This document shows, piece by piece, positions 48,701-60,700 of a stretch of 64,000 nt of DNA. The notes beneath the pieces were generated by a model, which did not search any database, was not told the DNA's origin, and worked only from the letters and a program-made list of their open reading frames with translations. A program made the translations under genes and the position numbers. Numbering within the stretch: the first letter of the stretch is position 1; each line of letters starts with the position of its first letter. This DNA comes from Undaria pinnatifida. Taxonomy: Eukaryota > Sar > Phaeophyceae > Laminariales > Alariaceae. The DNA is taken from NCBI GenBank assembly GCA_012845835.1, contig JABAKD010000002.1:14963129-15027128 (forward strand). The letters are read 5' to 3'.

Positions 48701-51700
48701 TAGCGCGTGCCCGATGGATTGCTGAGGTTTATCCTTTGAGCGCACGGTATGATCTTGTATAGATGCGAGATTTTGTCTTGATCAGAAAACAAAGAGGTCG
48801 TCGAATGGTTGGATGCATGGAGATCTTCCTTTCCAAGAATATTCCAAAACAGTAGATATAAATTCAACAAAAGGTGTGTGTACGGAAGGGAGGTGTGTGT
48901 ACGTGTGTGTTCTTCACATTGTGTGTGGTGTTCTTCACATTAAAGTCATCATGTTATCACCTCCACCCATCTACATCCATCTACATCCATCACAGCCAGT
49001 GTCCGTGCCGAGGCCTCCTATTTGTATCAATAGAGAGACGAGCTATCATACCTGGTATGTGGTGACAAACTACTAATACGAAGCAGAGATACACATGGCA
49101 AATAGAGCAAGGTGATTTGGCCATTCAAAATGCAACTTCTAGAAGGTTAGGAGCATTACATTAAGGCCGTTCCGAACGAACACAAACGATCACAAGCGAT
49201 CACAAACGATCACAAAAAATGTCAAGAATCGTGACAAAAAAAAGTGATTCTTGTCGCGAATCGTGATGCTTGTCAGGAATCCGGACTTCAAATCATTTGG
49301 GCATATTCCATAAAAATCGCTGTCAGGATTCCTCTGAAAAAAGGAGTGGTTTTGTTTTGAAAACGTTACACTTCAGACTTTCAAAATGTCAGGAATCTTC
49401 ACATTTTCTCAGGATTCGTGATTTTTTTGAGTTCGTTAGGAGCGACCCTTTGACTGTTATTTCCACGCATTTAGACCCAGCACGATTATTAATAGTGTTC
49501 GTGCCGATGCCTCCTCTTAGAGCGATGGGCCATCAACTACGCTGTGGTCACAAACAATAAAACAGATGAACGTACACATCGCAAAAGCAGTAAGGTGATT
49601 GGCGATGTACGCAATGGCAAACAATCAGAACGAAGGCGGAACAGAAGCGACCTGGCACAACCCAAATGAGGCTCTTAAATAGAGTACTACCCCACTTTAC
49701 CTGGATCGTGAATGACGTGTTTTTTACGTAAAACTGCTCTTTGCCACCAATACTTCAGGAGGTACATTGTAAAACTCTTCGATTGGGGTACGTGGCTGAT
49801 TGACGGACGCAGATGACTGACATCATGTGGTTGGATGCATGGAGATCTTTTCGAGAATACTATTCCAAAACAGAACATATATATATTCGTATCGAAGTAT
49901 TGTTTTCGTTGAATTCATCATGTATGTGTTGACGGCATTTATTGCAATACGTGATTACGAGTAGCTGTTGTTTAATAGGATCAATCACGAGTATCACGAC
50001 TAATTGCACAGGAGTGGCCATTATCGTGCTCATTGTGCACAACCTGGCGCAACCCCCAAAAGGATGCTTCTACTGTTAACATTAACCCACCATCTACTAT
50101 TATACAGCAGTAGTGTATTGAAAATTTCGAGTGCCAACACACCTGTCCTAAGCGATTTCTGCAGCTTTAGTGGGACTGATCGGGTTCGATCAATGCCAAC
50201 TTGTGAGATGATCACCCAATAACGGAGACTTGACACCAAATAAAATGTGGATTGCCTGTCAGCCCGCAGTCGCGGGGAGACAGACCCTTTACCCCAGACT
50301 GACGCTGACCGACGATCCGCAGCCGCGGGGAGACCCTTGACGACGGAGCGATCGCTGTGTGCCATGTGCCATGACCTCAGAGCAAGCAGCAGTATCCTTT
50401 TTGCCATGAAATTACAAATAAAAATATTAGGAAACTCGGGCACGTATCCCGGATGTCCCCGGACGACCACAGGTCCCTCTATAGTGTCGGTATGTACCAT
50501 TCGGAACGCCGGCATTATAGCGGCAACCGGCGCTAAATTGTTACGACACCATACGGTAGTTCACAATAGTATCACGCAGCTTGCAAATAACAATGTCGAC
50601 TCTCAAACTAATCGAACTCACAGCTGAAGTATTCGAAAAAAATATATATATTTTTTCTTTCTGGTAGGCACCGCTACGGACGTACGGACAGTGGTCGTGC
50701 TGGATGTAGATGGGTGGGAATACCATTTTTAACGTGAAGAGCACACACACCCCGATAATTGAAATATTGGCTTGATTTCTTATGATACCAGGTGCCAGGT
50801 ACCAAATGGGTACACCATGCTGGATACCAAATGCCGATGCTGGTGACAGTCAAAAGTGACAGGTTGCAGTCAACGACGTATCCTCAATCTCCTGACACAA
50901 GCACACCACAGTAGTGCACCGGCGCTGCTCCGGACAAGGCCACATGAACGTGGATGACGCCGTCCAAGGTTTTAGGTTAATCTACATGCTAGGGGGGGGG
51001 GGGCTTGCCAGCGTTGCTGTCGTGGCGCTGTCTCGAGAAGCGCCTGTGCGGGCTTCCCTAAACGTGTTTTTTCGTTGCTCCTCAGCTTTTCAGCTTCGTC
51101 ATGTGTTGATGGCTGGGATTTCTTGATTATACTAGAGTACCTGTTGATTAGTAGCTCTCAATTAGCCACGACTAGTTGCATATTCTCGTGCTGTGATCCA
51201 ATAATCATGAACTCGGTGATTAGTATGATTACGTGATTACAAACAATCAATCGCATAAATTAAAGTTATACGTTGATTATGTGCATTGATTGCCGTCACT
51301 AGTGTCCATTATTTTGATTATTCTCAACTTAAAAATAGAGACTTGGTCACGGCCAGCATACTGGAACGAACCAGTACCTGGTGTATATTGTGACTTAAAA
51401 ACATTAGCCAACAACCACTAGTATATACTGGACTGCAGCAGTATATTGGGCGCGATTGGTCTTGAACACGGAGACTTTGGGCTTTGCGCAAGTGATGCCA
51501 TCTTTTTTCTACTTTTTCCGGCATTGCTCGCCGAGCTCAGCGAGCAGCACTGCGAGACTTCCCAGATGGTGGCGGGTGACATGTGCGGGGCTGTCATCGC
51601 GAGCGCGTGGCCGTCGGGGCCCCTGAGGCAGAAGTTATCAGCCGCGGTAATAAAAAAAAAACTGCGGCAAAAACTGCTTTAAAAAACTGCTTTCAAGAAA

Positions 51701-54700
51701 ATATTGTATACCCGTAATCCTCCGAGGAATAGCGAAAACAGGAACTAAACCCCAAAGGGATGTAGAAGTATGCATACTATAATCTATACTATAATCTAGA
51801 GCATTATCTATAGTATAATACTCCGGAGTATATAGTAGTATACCGAGTGTTGTGCATGCCATTAAACATATCAATACATTCGTATAGCATGACAAATAGT
51901 ATTATACTCTCCTTTCCACTACCGAGTACCAGGTATTCGGGCCACTCGCGCGAGTGGCTCTCACTGTACCGTGCTCAAGAACGAACCCGAGTTTTTTTTT
52001 GGGGGCCATGTAACGAGAACATGCACTAACGCGTATGGTATCAATGTATTAATAGTGCATATCGTCAAACCGAAAAGCAGAAAACGAAAACCTTAACATT
52101 GGAAGCAAATCGGGTAGACATCTACACGGTGCGCTTGTCCTAAAAGTGAACAGTACAATTCTGTCGTACTAAATGCAGTATAGCCGCAGTCAAATGTGCT
52201 ATTAATAACAGTACACAGACAAAAGGCTGATTTGATTTCGCTTGTCCAGTTCGTGCTATGCGGCGGGCACTGGTTGCTAAGCTAATGAGTTATCAAATGA
52301 GTTATCTAATGATCGATCTAACGAGTGATCTAATGAGTGATCCATGGCTCACCTTGATAGCGTCGACCAATGAGTCCAACGTTTCAGCATCTGATACCCC
52401 ATCAAGTCCAGTCGCGGGAGACACCAGAACGATCGCAGCAATATCCGGCCGATCAGAAGGCCACACCAGCCGACACAAGATCGCCACACCAGGTGTCGTG
52501 TCGTGTCGTGTCGTGGACATAACATCGATCGTGTTAGAAACAGGGACTCAGAGACAATTTTTGTCGCTGGTCAGTACCCATCGGTCATACACAAACAAAA
52601 CCCAACAAACGTATGTGGCTAGAGAGAGGGTTTAGTCTCATGGAAGTACATCTAGTATTCGTAGTTGTTGGTTGTTGGAGACAATGTTGGATTTTTTGTT
52701 ACTAGGGGCACTCCCGAAGTTTGCCAGTTGCCGGCTGGTATGGCGAAAAAAAAACAAATTGGTGCTGTATCAACCTCTGTATGTAAGTACTAAAAAAACA
52801 ATATAATAACAGGGCAGCAGTACGGCAGTGCAGCAGTACGTACGGTAGTAAAGGACAGAGGAGTGCAGCAGTGGGGACGGTGGTACTCCCAAGCACCAGT
52901 GGGAGGCCGGTATTTTAGAAACAAAAAAAAAGTTCATCTCCCACAGGACGAAAAAAGACTCCAACGTACGGAACGGCCCACCCACCCACCCACCACGGAT
53001 GACGCAGTGCACCCTACACCCACCCACCGACCAAACCTTTACTACATACAGCAGTACAGCAGTGCAGCAGTACGTACAGCAGTACACTTTGTACGCGGGG
53101 AGCAGTTAGTTGGTTGGTTCTGGAGGACCTTGTATGAAACAGGAAACAAACGGGGGGAGTTTCATTTTTTGACGATACTCGGCCATCTCGGGAAGCGAGC
53201 GAGCCGCCATCCACCACCCACCCACCACCCACCCACCACCCACCATCCACCCACGGACCTACCCAGTACTGCAGTACGGCAATGCAGCAGTACGTAGAGC
53301 AATACACCTGACAGGCGAGCAGCAGCCGATTCGTTGGGTACAATGCTCTCGGGCTGGGCGGGATTAGCGATTGTTTACGATTCCCCGCCACGCCGGGGGC
53401 CAAGCGAGCCGTTCCCGGGAGGGCGATTTCCACGCTCCCCCCTCGCCGGGGTGGGGCACCGACGCCCGCTCTTTCGCCGGCACGTCGTAGTGCTGCTGTG
53501 CGGATGGGACGTGGCGGCACCGCGAGGCCGCCGGAGACCGAGTGGAGCTCGGGAGTCGCAGCTTTTTTGGGGGGGTCTTATAACCAAGATATTTTCAAAG
53601 ATCCAAAAAAACGTCACTACCACGACGTTAGCGTATTACTTCGAAGTATATAATAAGGATACCTCCTTTGTTCCTTCGTTCGGTCTTCATTTCGGGCTAT
53701 TTGATCATCAAACTCAGATTTTGTTATTGTTCACTGTTGACACTAACGCCGCACATCGTCGGATGGGAAACATGGCAAATGAAAAATAACATTAATCAGA
53801 CGTGTGTGTCACGTCAGCACCATAACTGTTTGGAATAACTGGTATCTAGTAGTGTATCTAGGGGCGGTGTTAAAACAGTAAAACTAGTCCCTAATGGGGG
53901 AGGCAGTCTTCAAAAGACTTGAAAAATTCAAAAGATTCAAAAGATTCAAAGTATTCCCTAATGGGCAGGCAATCTTGATTCAAAAGATTGAAACTAATCC
54001 TTGATTGGGGGGCAGTCTTGAACCTACCATGGTACTATTTAAGCCTTGCCACAACCCCATGCTCTCAAGGGACGCACGGACGAAACAAAATGCTAACGCG
54101 CAGAGGACGCACGATACTGAAACCAGCATCGAATCGCCTACGATACAATGTGGTGGAGCTCAAACGAACCGGCAACGGACAGTACCCGAGACATCCAAAG
54201 CTGGCGGTTTCGTAAGGTACCACCAAAACCGTGAGATATACCGTCTAGATGCAGACAGTCACAGTAACGTCCACAAAAATATACGATAAGACGCCACCGT
54301 AAGCATAAGATATACCAGTACCCGTAAGGCACAGTTGTGGCTGTTTTCACATTAACTCGTCGCCATAAGCTAGCCCGTGACCATTGAACATGTTAAGACA
54401 GATAGTGACATACCGTGGACTGCCGTGGAGGACACCTCAACGGCGAACGTTTACTTGCAAAATCAAGTCACGGGTTGGACTCACCGAGATGGTTAGACGG
54501 CTCGTCCAGCATGAGGAGGTTGTACGGGATCATCACGAAGATTGCCAGGGCCACCCTTGCTTTTTCCCCCCCAGAGAGAACGCCGATTTTGCGGAGAGCC
54601 TTCGGGCCTGTCAGCCCCAAAGAACCCTGCACCCCCAATTCCGTCAGATAAAAGCATCCATCATGAATCATCAATCGGCACAGTTGGTTTGCTGGCGTAC

Positions 54701-57700
54701 TTTGAGAAGAGGAGATGCTTACAGTATAAAAACTGCAACCCAGTAGGACAGAGAGTGCTTCGAAATGTAAGTTGGCACAACACGCCCACCCCGCCGGAGA
54801 TATGATCGACCAAAACACACGACGAATACAAAGGGAAATAAAAACGTCCTTTTCCAGCTTGCATGCACTAATGCATCCAAACTGCTGTGAAAGGTAAAAC
54901 ATTGCCGCACACGAACAAATGCCAACAAACGGTCTTGCAGCAACTCTACCACCTTCTCAGACAAGCTATCTGGTACTACAGTACAGCTATAGCAGGTAAG
55001 GAGTCACCAGGTACAGTGAGGGGTCGGTTCAAGAGAGGGCCGTGTTCGGCGAAGCATCTAGCTCTCTTAAACAGTTTTTTTTTCTGTTAAGGCCAGACAG
55101 ATGTGCCAAGCGATTTTGACCCTCGTTTAGAACTGCACCCATGATTTTGGGACAAACTACTTGCAGTCACTGTAGCTCCGTTTTTGCTTTTGCAGTAGTG
55201 TAAGGGTTCAAAACACACAGTTCTGTTTAAGCGGTCTCTGTTAAACACATACTTCTCTAAAAACGATATATCTTAAAACTGTGGCCTCGATTGAACCCAT
55301 ATAAGGCTACTCATAACATCGAACTCACAAGGATATTGCGCGCTTGCTCGTTGGAGACGGTGGCGTCGTGTTCCCGCACTCTGTCTAGCACTAGCTCCAA
55401 CGCCACGGCATCTTGTGGCAAGTCTTGGGCCAAGTCCTGTACACCCAGGGGAAAAGAGCGCCCGGGTAGAACAGGTCGAGCATGCGCCATCAAAAACAAT
55501 GCCAAGGCAAGCAAGAAGGACAGCGTCAATGAAACAACAGAGGAAAGACTCAAGGAAAGCATAAAGACTCAAGGCAAGCAATGAGGAAATTATCAAGGGA
55601 AACATCAAGAGAGGTATTCATAAAACATTTCACCCGGCCCAACACTAGTTCCAACGCCACCGCATCTTGCGGCAGGTCTTGGGCCTGGTCCTGTGCATCC
55701 AAGACAACATATTACAGGTCGAGCACAACCTAGCCCACGAAGACAAGCGTCAAGAACGGAATCAAGGAACGCACAAGGGCATCAACAAAGGCATAGAATA
55801 TATTACCAAGGAAATCATTAAGGATTTTTTTTTTTTTTTATCCTCGGGCGGATGGGGAAAAGCAAAGCTTCGGCAGAATGTCATCAAACCAATCCAGAAA
55901 GCTCCAGCATAAAGAAACCCTAACACTCCTGCTCCCTTTCTTCCTCTTCCTTCGTTCCTCCTCTTCCTCTTTCCTTCCTCCCCTCTTTCCTTAGCAAGTC
56001 CTTCCTTCCTTCCTCTCTTCCTTCCTTTGTTCCTTCCTTCGTTCCTTCCTCCCTCCTTCTCCCCTCTTCCCCCCCTCCCCTCTCCGGATATTATGTTCTT
56101 CCGTATGCCCTATCTTCCTTATTCCTCCCTTAATGTCCCCTACTATCCTCTACTATCCTCTACTATCCTCTACTATCCTCTACTATCCTCTACTATCCTC
56201 TACTATCCTCTACTATCCTCTACTATCCTCTACTATCCTCTACTATCCTCTACTATCCTCTACTATCCTCTACTATCCCCTACTATCCTCTACTATCCTC
56301 TACTATCCTCTACTATCCTCTACTATCCTCTACTATCCTCTACTATCCTCTACTATCCTCTGCTATCCTCTACTATCCTCTACTATCCTCTACTATCCTC
56401 TACTATCCTCTACTATCCTCTACTATCCTCTACTATCCTCTACTATCCTCTACTATCCTCTACTATCCTCTACTATCCTCTACTATCCTCTACTATCCTC
56501 TACTATCCTCTACTATCCTCTACTATCCTCTACTATCCTCTACTATCCTCTACTATCCTCTACTATCCTCTACTATCCCCTACTATCCCTGCCCGGTCGC
56601 CGTAATCCCGCCTTCAGTTCCACACACCACACCAAACACAGCCATCGCGCCTACCCCGTGTTCCCCCACAGCCACCTCTTTGACTGCTACAGCTGGCATA
56701 CGCCATCCTTATCCCTTCACATCAGCACACCAGTCCATTACCGTACACACAAGCAAGTCACCACAGCACTTCACATCACCACTTCACACTAGGACTTCAC
56801 CTCAGCACGCCATTCCGCGCATCACACACGTGCCCTTCACACCAGAACAGCGCTACGACTGCTAATGCTGAAGTGCTACTGCAATCAATAACGACGCCTC
56901 CTTACCTGCGTGAAAACTCCCAGCTTGAGCCCCTCCCCTTCGTCCCTCTCGCCCTCAGATAGCGGCAACACTCCCGCCAGCGCTTTGAGCAGGGTACTCT
57001 TGCCCGCACCATTGGGTCCGAGGATCGCCAACTTTTGACCCTGTTTCCGCCAGCGTGAATCAGGTGTATCGTACGATATCTCAGGGTGTCAGGGTCTCAC
57101 AGGGTATCGTAGGGTGTCATGGGGTATCATAGGCTATCGTAGGCTATCACAGGGTATCATAGGGTATCATAAGGTATCCTAGGGTATCATTGGGTATGGT
57201 AGAGTATGGTAGGGCGTCATAGGGTATCTTAGAGTGACATAGGGTATGGTAGGGTATCATAGGGTGTCATAGGGTATGGAAGGGTATGGTAGGATATCAT
57301 AGGGTATCGTAGGGTATCATAGAGTGCAATGAGCAGGGTGCTCTTATCCGCGGCGTTGGGCCAAAGGATGGCGAGGTTTTGTCCCTGTTCCTGCCAGTGT
57401 CAAGTGTCGAGTGCACGACAGACGTATATAACGGTGTAATGGTGTGGTAGTGTGATAGTGTACTAATAGTAACGTTGGGGCCGGGCGGTGTGGTGAGGGG
57501 GGGTTCTGCGCAGCGTGCAAGGCAGGAGACAGACAAGGTGCAAACATGGCTCTGCTCTGCGCCTACCGTAGGACAGTGCAGGGCGGTAGAGCGAAGGACA
57601 GCACGGGACAGTACAGTACAGTAGCTACAGTACGGGACAGGATATGAAAAGACAGCAAAGGACAGGACAGGACAAGACAGGGCAGGACAAGACAGGACAG

Positions 57701-60700
57701 GACAGGACAGGACAAGACAGGGCAGGGCAGGGAAGGGCAGGGCAGGGCAGGGCAGGGCAGGGCAGGGCACGGAAGGGCAAGGCAGGGAAGGGCAGGGCAG
57801 GGCAGGGCAGGGCAGGACAGCACAGGACAGCACAGGACAGGACAGGACAGGACAGGACAGGACAGGACAGGACAGGACAGGACATCACAGGACAGGACAG
57901 GGCAGGACAGGACAGGACAGGACAGGACAGGACAGGACAGGACAGGACAGGACAGGACAGGACAGGACAGGACAGGACAGGACAGGACAGGATAGGACAG
58001 GACATGACAGGACAGGATAGGACAGGACAGGACAGGACAGGACAGGACAGAACAGGACAGGACAGGACAGGACAGTAGAAGAAGCTGCACCAAGCGGGCT
58101 CAGCCGCGAAAAACATGCGATATTGAAGGTTAAGCGTGAATCACGACACGTAAAACGCACCTTCTCTAGCTTGAGGTTAACCCCGGTAGCCGTGGGCGGG
58201 GCATCTCCCCAACCGAAGCTAGCACCGGCCAGAGTAATCTGCACAGCAGCGACCGTTCATTGGTGTTCCTGTTAATGTTTTTTTGTCAGTTGGTTCTCAC
58301 TTAAAAAAGCGGAGCAGTACGAATCATCGTCACCAAAGAGAGCGGAGACTCATAAAATGATAACACAACGAGCACCCGTACCGTGGCATGCCTCAAACAC
58401 CACCATCCACACCATCCACACCATCCACACCATCCACACCATCCACACCATCCACACCATCCACACCATCCACACCATCCACACCATCCACACCATCGAC
58501 ACCGCTACCATCGACACCACCAGCACTACCACCAATAACCCACCACAGCTGGCACTATTAATGACACTAGCACCCTGGAATGGCAACCAGCAGCGCCAAA
58601 AGGCACGGTAACGGCAACCGTCGATACCGTCAACCGTCAATAGAGACATTATATTCGTGCCTGCTTGGTGTGGCACGCGGGAGGCGTAGGTAGCCTGATC
58701 TTGGCCTTGAACAAAGACTTCCCTTCGGGCAAGGGGGTAGCGTTGGCCTCCATCTTCGCCAGCATCTTCACGCGGGACTGGGCTGCGGACGCCTTCGTAG
58801 CCTATACAAAAAACAAGCACCAAACAACCACGGAACAGAAAACGGCGCGGGTCACAATCAGAAGCATCACAATCAGAAGCAGTATATCACAGATCTAAAG
58901 CAATGCACGCGTTGGTTTCCACTTGGCGAGCATCTTCACAAAACACTAGGCTGCGGACGCCTTTGTAGTCTGTACAAACAAAACAGACAAACAGACTAAA
59001 CAATACCTATCCAAAGCATCACCGAACAAAACAATCACGGAACAGAAGCCGGCACGGGTCACAATCAACTTCAGTGCCCACAAACAGGACCGGTACAAGC
59101 GGCTACACGTCTGGCCGACAAGCAGCCCAAATACCTCCGATGGTGCGAGAAATGGCGATGTAGGGATGGTTCCAACAGACCGCAGCGTCCTACAGAAGCA
59201 AAGAGGATGGTCAAATTTACCGTGTAATTTGTAGACTATGCCGTTTCATGATAGTAAATAGGCTAGCCCAGCCCGAGCACGCGCGGACAGTACATGGCAA
59301 TCCAAGAGAGATAAATCAATCTCTTGTCGCTACTGCCGTAGAGCCCAACTTGGAAACTGCGTACTTTTTTCATCGGACACTGCAAGAGGTGCTCAAAAAC
59401 ACCCGTCCCGTAGCGATCTTTACGTTCGCACAGCAAACGAAGCCACCCCCCCTCCCCCCCTACCCCCCCTCCCACCCTCCCCGAGGAATAAACCTCCTAC
59501 CAGGTATAGAACTGGGTGCAGTGGTACTGCTGGAATGTTCAATGTTTCCCACTTGCCTGCGCTCCAAATCTGTCAATGAAGCCCTGTAGGCGAGCCATCT
59601 CCTTCTGTTCCAGCTCATATTTTGCCTTAGCAGCCCTGTCAAAAGTGAAACACCAAAAAAGAGTCGCGAGCGAAATATGAAAATAATATATGCCCGGTAT
59701 CATACCTGGGATTGAGAGGTACGTGCGATAAACTCCTTTACCTTTTACCTACTGCAAGACGAGTATCGATCCAATACCAATATGTATGTAGCGGAGACAG
59801 TCTCACTTCATTCCCTTGTCCGTCTCGCGTACCAAGGCCTATATATGCAGCGAGGGCAGTCGTACTTCATTCGCTCGTCAATAAACTTGCGACATGTCTA
59901 TGTGCTGTATGTCTACGTATGTCTACGCATGTCTATGTATGTCTAATGTATGTAGCGAAGGCAGCCTTGCTCTTACTTCATTCGTTCGTCCCTCTCGAAG
60001 AGGAATTTCTTGAAGCCGCAGCCCTTGAAAACTTCTACCCTCTTGTTAGCCACCTCAGCCACGGTGGACAGTTTCACCCCCTCGAGAAGTGCCTCGTCGT
60101 GCGAAACCGTCACGAGGGTGCCTTGGTACGTCGACAGGAATTTCCCCAGCCACATCTGGAAAAGGAGCAAGGGAACTATAAGACGAGACAAGATCATATA
60201 CGATAAGATAGGATTAACACAGACAATATACGTTGAAATAAGACAAGATACACTACGGCAAGATAAGATGAGGCTACAACTATATCGTCGCGCAAAACCG
60301 TCACTAGGGTTGCTTGGCATGTCGACAGGAACTGCCCCGGCCACATCTGGATGGCAAGACGCGATAGAATGAGAGGAGATAGCATAAGGCTATGTAGATC
60401 AGGCAAGATCAGATTAGATCAGATAATATAGGATAAGCAAATACCATGTACCAGGTATACGATAATAGAAAATAGAAGACAAGATAAAACAATGTATGAT
60501 AAAACAAGACAGGATAAGACAAGGTGACAGGAACTTACCCAGCCACATCTATATGCCGGGCAGGATGAGACGGGGTAAGATCAGATAATATACACGACAA
60601 GACAAGACAAGACAAGACAAGACAAGACAAGACAAGAAACTCCGTTGTGCTTAGGACCTACAACGGCCTAGCGGGCCAATGAACACCATAGACAGTTATG

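Noticed and set aside
51446-51682. Small plus-strand gene in the 4.5-kb ABCF intron
   Set aside because: No motif, weak splice context, and the tail is encoded by an A-run; it may be a decayed fragment at most.
56141-56590. CRISPR-like array
   Set aside because: The 10-bp units are contiguous, without unique spacers, and the context is a eukaryotic intron.
56027-56792. Two long frames of STILYYPLL repeats
   Set aside because: Direct translation of the 10-bp minisatellite in different frames. It lies inside an ABCF intron on the opposite strand.
57563-58244. Frames of CPVLS or TGQDR repeats on both strands
   Set aside because: Translation of the GGACA pentanucleotide array.
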